This document shows positions 7,220 through 9,665 of a DNA stretch of 9,665 nucleotides, one piece after another; the first letter of the stretch is position 1, and every line of letters starts with the position of its first letter. The notes under the pieces were generated by a model. It was not told the DNA's origin and ran no database searches. It saw nothing but the letters and a program-made list of their open reading frames with translations. Position numbers and translations under genes: made by a program. The DNA comes from Burkholderiales bacterium (GTDB taxonomy: Bacteria > Pseudomonadota > Gammaproteobacteria > Burkholderiales > Burkholderiaceae_C). Location: positions 1-9,665 of the forward strand of contig JANXMO010000473.1 in assembly GCA_025354615.1 (NCBI GenBank). Direction: 5' to 3'.

Positions 7220-8275
7220 TTGACGCAGGTTGTAGTTTCAAGGCCGCTGCACGTCCTGGGCATCGAATCCTCTTGTGATGAAACAGGGGTGGCGTTGGTG
7301 CAATTGCCCATCGAGGGCCGGCCCCGGCTGCTGGCCCAGGCGTTGCACAGCCAGGTCGACATGCACCGCGCTTACGGCGGTGTGGTGCCCGAACTGGCTT
7401 CGCGCGATCACATTCGCCGCGTTTTGCCGTTGACCCGCGCGGTGCTGGCCGAAGCAGGTGTCACGTTGAACGCCCTTGACCTCGTGGCCTACACGCAGGG
7501 CCCGGGTTTGGCGGGCGCTTTGTTGGTGGGCGCCGGCGTGGCGTGCGCGCTCGGTTGCGCGCTAGGCCGTCCAGTGCTCGCGGTTCACCACCTTGAAGGG
7601 CATTTGCTGTCGCCTTTTTTGAGCGCTGACCCGCCGCAGTTTCCCTTTGTTGCGTTGTTGGTGTCTGGCGGCCACACACAGTTGATGCACGTCAGTGGCG
7701 TGGGCGAATACGCGTTGTTGGGTGAAACCATTGACGATGCGGCGGGCGAGGCTTTTGACAAGTCAGCCAAACTGCTGGGCTTGGCTTATCCTGGCGGGCC
7801 GGCTCTGGCACGTCTGGCCGCCGCGGGCGATGTCTGCCGGTTTGACTTCCCGCGGCCGCTGCTGCACAGCGGCAACCTCGACTTTTCATTTGCCGGCCTG
7901 AAAACCGCGGTTCGCACCCAAGTGCTGAAGCTGGGCGATTCATTGACACCGGCATTGCGAGCGGATATTGCGGCGTCGGCCCAGGAAGCGATTGTCGATG
8001 TTTTGGCACGCAAGACCGCTGCCGCGCTGCAGGCCACCGGCTTGCGCCGCCTGGTGGTGGCGGGCGGCGTGGGTGCCAACATCCGGCTGCGTGAGCGCGT
8101 GCAAGCGGACTGCGTTCGACAAGGCGTTCGAGTCCATTACCCGGAATTGGCGCTGTGTACCGACAACGGCGCCATGATCGCACTGGCTGCTGCGATGCGG
8201 GTGCAGTGCGGCCAGGCGGCGTTGACAAGCGAAGCCTCATTCAGCGTGAAGCCGCGTTGGCCTCTGGTGTCGTGA
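7220..8275 (+). CDS. tsaD: tRNA N6-threonylcarbamoyladenosine transferase subunit TsaD
   Basis: Transfers the threonylcarbamoyl group onto A37 of ANN-decoding tRNAs (t6A) in the cytoplasm, together with TsaB and TsaE; usually essential in bacteria. The 351 residues fit the family. Signatures: [10 protein letters not shown] near the N-terminus, metal-binding HLEGH (His124, His128), [40 protein letters not shown] and [12 protein letters not shown] with the third metal ligand Asp315. Start: an in-frame stop (TAA) lies at 7211-7213, and between it and the conserved core there is no ATG or GTG; the TTG at 7220 has AAGG at 7207-7210, 9 nt upstream, so a TTG start is inferred. The gene follows the helicase terminator and so probably has its own promoter, though I see no good one. 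tsaB is not in the window. Confidence 0.96.
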   Translation: MTQVVVSRPLHVLGIESSCDETGVALVQLPIEGRPRLLAQALHSQVDMHRAYGGVVPELASRDHIRRVLPLTRAVLAEAGVTLNALDLVAYTQGPGLAGALLVGAGVACALGCALGRPVLAVHHLEGHLLSPFLSADPPQFPFVALLVSGGHTQLMHVSGVGEYALLGETIDDAAGEAFDKSAKLLGLAYPGGPALARLAAAGDVCRFDFPRPLLHSGNLDFSFAGLKTAVRTQVLKLGDSLTPALRADIAASAQEAIVDVLARKTAAALQATGLRRLVVAGGVGANIRLRERVQADCVRQGVRVHYPELALCTDNGAMIALAAAMRVQCGQAALTSEASFSVKPRWPLVS

Positions 8276-8285
8276 CGGTTGCGTT

Positions 8286-8317
8286 TGCAGCACTGCAAGC
8301 ATGCAGCGGTGCAAGCT
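8286..8317 (+). repeat. Two 16-bp tandem repeats with TGCA every 8 bp
   Basis: TGCAGCACTGCAAGCA (8286-8301) is followed directly by TGCAGCGGTGCAAGCT (8302-8317), 13 of 16 bases identical. TGCA therefore occurs at 8286, 8294, 8302 and 8310 at an exact 8-bp period. The array begins 10 nt after the tsaD stop and lies about 50 bp upstream of the candidate rpsO -10 box. As RNA, each TGCA can pair with its neighbours in several registers. Its function is unknown; it could also be chance or a decayed repeat. Confidence 0.6.
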
Positions 8318-8368
8318 TGGCTCCCGTATCGCACACCTTCAACCCGCTGTGTGTTGTTCGGTCCAAGC

Positions 8369-8374
8369 TATACT
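8369..8374 (+). promoter_or_regulatory. Candidate -10 box of the rpsO promoter
   Basis: TATACT matches the sigma-70 -10 consensus at five of six positions. I find no acceptable -35 hexamer 15-19 nt upstream (the stretch is GCTGTGTGTTG-like), so the promoter may be activator-dependent or misassigned. If real, transcription would start near 8381 and give rpsO a leader of about 105 nt. Confidence 0.35.
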
Positions 8375-8448
8375 CGACAGGCTTTGCGCAAGCACAGTAT
8401 TCGCACGTCGCTGGTCGTTTCACCGGCGTACGCAAGTTCAAATGCACA

Positions 8449-8466
8449 CCGGCTTTATGCGGCCGG
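8449..8466 (+). promoter_or_regulatory. Hairpin next to the rpsO ribosome-binding site
   Basis: CCGGC (8449-8453) pairs with GCCGG (8462-8466) around an 8-nt loop, 10 nt before the AGGA of rpsO. A second CCGGC at 8423-8427 could compete for the same GCCGG. S15 is known to repress its own translation through leader RNA structure in several bacteria, with structures that differ between lineages; a role here is inferred. Confidence 0.35.
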
Positions 8467-8486
8467 GATGGCTTACAGGAAACAAC

Positions 8487-8756
8487 ATGACCGCTACAAC
8501 CGCCGAAAAGGCAGAAATCGTCAAATCCAACGCGCGCAGCGCCAACGACACCGGGTCGCCTGAAGTGCAGGTCGCGCTGTTGACGGCCCGTATCAACGAA
8601 CTGACACCGCACTTCAAAACCCATTTGAAAGATCATCACGGCCGCCGTGGCTTGTTGAAAATGGTCAACACCCGCAAGAGTCTGTTGCTGTACCTGCGCC
8701 GTGTTGACGCTGACCGCTATACCGCATTGATTCAAAAATTGGGTCTGCGCAAATAA
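8487..8756 (+). CDS. rpsO: 30S ribosomal protein S15
   Basis: An 89-residue primary-binding protein of the 30S platform that contacts 16S rRNA helices 20-22 and takes part in an intersubunit bridge. The signature is clear: [20 protein letters not shown] (20-39), then [20 protein letters not shown] (42-61), ending [13 protein letters not shown]. The length is exactly that of the family. The conserved rRNA-contacting His42 and Asp49 are present, but Gly52 stands where E. coli has Ser52 (Ser51 in mature numbering). ATG 8487 has AGGA at 8477-8480 with 6 nt spacing; the frame is open further upstream, but those residues do not belong to S15. It is followed by a terminator-like hairpin and then pnp, the classic rpsO-pnp arrangement. 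Confidence 0.98.
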   Translation: MTATTAEKAEIVKSNARSANDTGSPEVQVALLTARINELTPHFKTHLKDHHGRRGLLKMVNTRKSLLLYLRRVDADRYTALIQKLGLRK

Positions 8757-8772
8757 CACCTGCGGATGAAAC

Positions 8773-8815
8773 GAGGGCCTGTCTGGATGTCCCAGAACAG
8801 GCTCTTTGTATTTTT
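8773..8815 (+). terminator. Terminator/attenuator between rpsO and pnp
   Basis: The left arm, 8773-8786 (GAGGGCCTGT then CTGG), pairs with the right arm CCAG (8792-8795), a bulged A (8796), and ACAGGCTCTT, around a 5-nt loop (8787-8791); 14 pairs including two G-U. The T-rich tail TTTGTATTTTT follows at 8805-8815. In E. coli the same position holds a leaky terminator that lets part of rpsO transcription continue into pnp, so partial readthrough is plausible here. Confidence 0.85.
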
Positions 8816-8857
8816 GGCCGCAACGTGATGGAAGCAGGGCAGTGCGCTCGAGGTGGT

Positions 8858-8910
8858 GTGTCATTCCAGCGGAGGTTTCCCGACCACGAGAAATTTCGCT
8901 GGAATGGCAT
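8858..8910 (+). promoter_or_regulatory. Long inverted repeat in the pnp leader
   Basis: CATTCCAGCG (8862-8871) is perfectly inverted as CGCTGGAATG (8897-8906). Pairing extends four positions outward (8858-8861 with 8907-8910, two of them G-U) and imperfectly inward, giving a long RNA stem ending about 70 nt before the pnp ATG. In E. coli the pnp leader folds into a long stem cut by RNase III, after which PNPase represses its own mRNA; this repeat is in the right place for the same control. No T-run follows, so it is not a terminator. A small mobile repeat is the alternative. Confidence 0.6.
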
Positions 8911-8981
8911 CGTGCCACGGGGCCCCGCATCCGGGTTTCAATGCGTCACCCACAAGGCGCTGACCAACACAGGAGAACCCC

Positions 8982-9665
8982 ATGAGCATGTTCAACAAAG
9001 TCACCAAAACGTTCCAGTGGGGCCAACATCAGGTTGTGCTGGAAACCGGCGAAATCGCCCGCCAAGCTGGCGGCGCAGTGCTCGTCAATATTGAAGACAC
9101 CGTGGTGCTGGCCACCGTAGTGGCTGCAAAGAATGCCAAGCCGGGCCAGGATTTTTTCCCGCTGACGGTTGATTACATCGAGAAAACGTATGCAGCCGGC
9201 AAGATTCCCGGCAGCTTTTTCAAGCGCGAAGGGCGTCCCAGCGAGCTGGAAACGCTGACCTCGCGCCTCATCGACCGGCCGCTGCGCCCTTTGTTTCCCG
9301 AGGGCTTTTACAACGAAGTGCAGGTTGTCGTGCACGTGCTGTCACTGAACCCCGAAGTGTCGGCGGACATTGCCGCGTTGATCGGCTCCAGCGCCGCACT
9401 GGCCATCTCCGGCATTCCGTTCAGTGGCCCGATTGGTGCTGCGCGCGTCGGCTATGTCAACGGCAGTTATGTGCTGAATCCGGGCAAGACGCAGTTGATC
9501 GAGTCACAGATGGATCTGGTCGTGGCCGGTACTGAAGCGGCCGTGTTGATGGTGGAGTCCGAAGCGCAGCAATTGAGCGAAGAAATCATGCTGGGCGGCA
9601 TTGTGTTCGGTCACGACCAATCAAAAATCGCCATTGCCGCGATCAACGAACTGGTGCGTGACGCC
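8982..9665 (+). CDS. pnp: Polynucleotide phosphorylase, 3' end outside window (partial)
   Basis: Phosphorolytic 3'-5' exoribonuclease, a homotrimer in the cytoplasm that degrades mRNA and can add tails; often part of RNA degradosomes. The first 228 codons are present, about a third of the usual length of about 700 residues. They cover the first RNase PH domain (about 10-145), with [31 protein letters not shown] (78-88) and [15 protein letters not shown] (95-109), and lead into the next segment. The FFRR loop of E. coli that grips RNA reads FFKR here (79-82), a conservative change. ATG 8982 has a strong AGGAGA at 8971-8976. The S1 and KH domains and the catalytic second RNase PH domain lie beyond the edge. 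The frame is open to the last base. Confidence 0.97.
   Translation, partial: MSMFNKVTKTFQWGQHQVVLETGEIARQAGGAVLVNIEDTVVLATVVAAKNAKPGQDFFPLTVDYIEKTYAAGKIPGSFFKREGRPSELETLTSRLIDRPLRPLFPEGFYNEVQVVVHVLSLNPEVSADIAALIGSSAALAISGIPFSGPIGAARVGYVNGSYVLNPGKTQLIESQMDLVVAGTEAAVLMVESEAQQLSEEIMLGGIVFGHDQSKIAIAAINELVRDA

Noticed and set aside
8301..8486. Upstream in-frame extension of rpsO
   Set aside because: The S15 family starts at the ATG at 8487 with a good ribosome-binding site; the extension has no similarity to S15 and overlaps the repeat and candidate promoter region.

Overview
The window looks like chromosomal DNA of a GC-rich betaproteobacterium, probably Burkholderiales and close to Comamonadaceae. 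The evidence is the DUF3717-DUF1289 protein (a family I know mainly from Burkholderiales), the rpsO-pnp pair with a Comamonadaceae-like S15 sequence, and a CpxP/Spy-like gene followed by an OmpR-family regulator and kinase. The taxon is inferred from protein flavour, not from a search. I see no insertion sequence, phage gene, CRISPR array, tRNA or rRNA.

Layout on the + strand unless noted: (1) 2-490, the 3' part of a PRC-barrel protein, then 18 nt later a complete glucose-6-phosphate dehydrogenase (509-1972), probably one transcription unit. (2) 2072-4761, a three-gene envelope-stress module: exported Spy/CpxP-like protein, OmpR-type response regulator, and a membrane histidine kinase with a HAMP domain. 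The promoter region carries two TTTAC half-sites two helical turns apart. (3) 4792-5223, minus strand, a small cysteine-containing DUF3717-DUF1289 protein, convergent with the kinase and divergent from the helicase. (4) 5224-5649, a long divergent intergenic region with a strong hairpin, leading into a DEAD-box RNA helicase (5650-7092) that ends at a textbook terminator with a UACG loop. (5) 7220-8275, tsaD, needed for tRNA t6A synthesis, apparently started at TTG. (6) 8487-8756, rpsO (ribosomal protein S15), a terminator/attenuator hairpin, then pnp (polynucleotide phosphorylase), which runs off the right edge. The pnp leader contains a long inverted repeat.

How the genes fit together: the right half is RNA and translation housekeeping (helicase, t6A enzyme, S15, PNPase), and its intergenic regions are rich in hairpins that suggest post-transcriptional control. 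The left half is redox and envelope stress: NADPH supply by G6PDH beside a PRC-barrel protein, and a CpxPRA-like periplasmic sensing circuit. I did not find a convincing undescribed multi-gene system. The most interesting signals are non-coding: the pnp-leader inverted repeat, the 8-bp phased TGCA repeat after tsaD, the hairpin in the helicase leader and the phased TTTAC sites upstream of the Spy-like gene.
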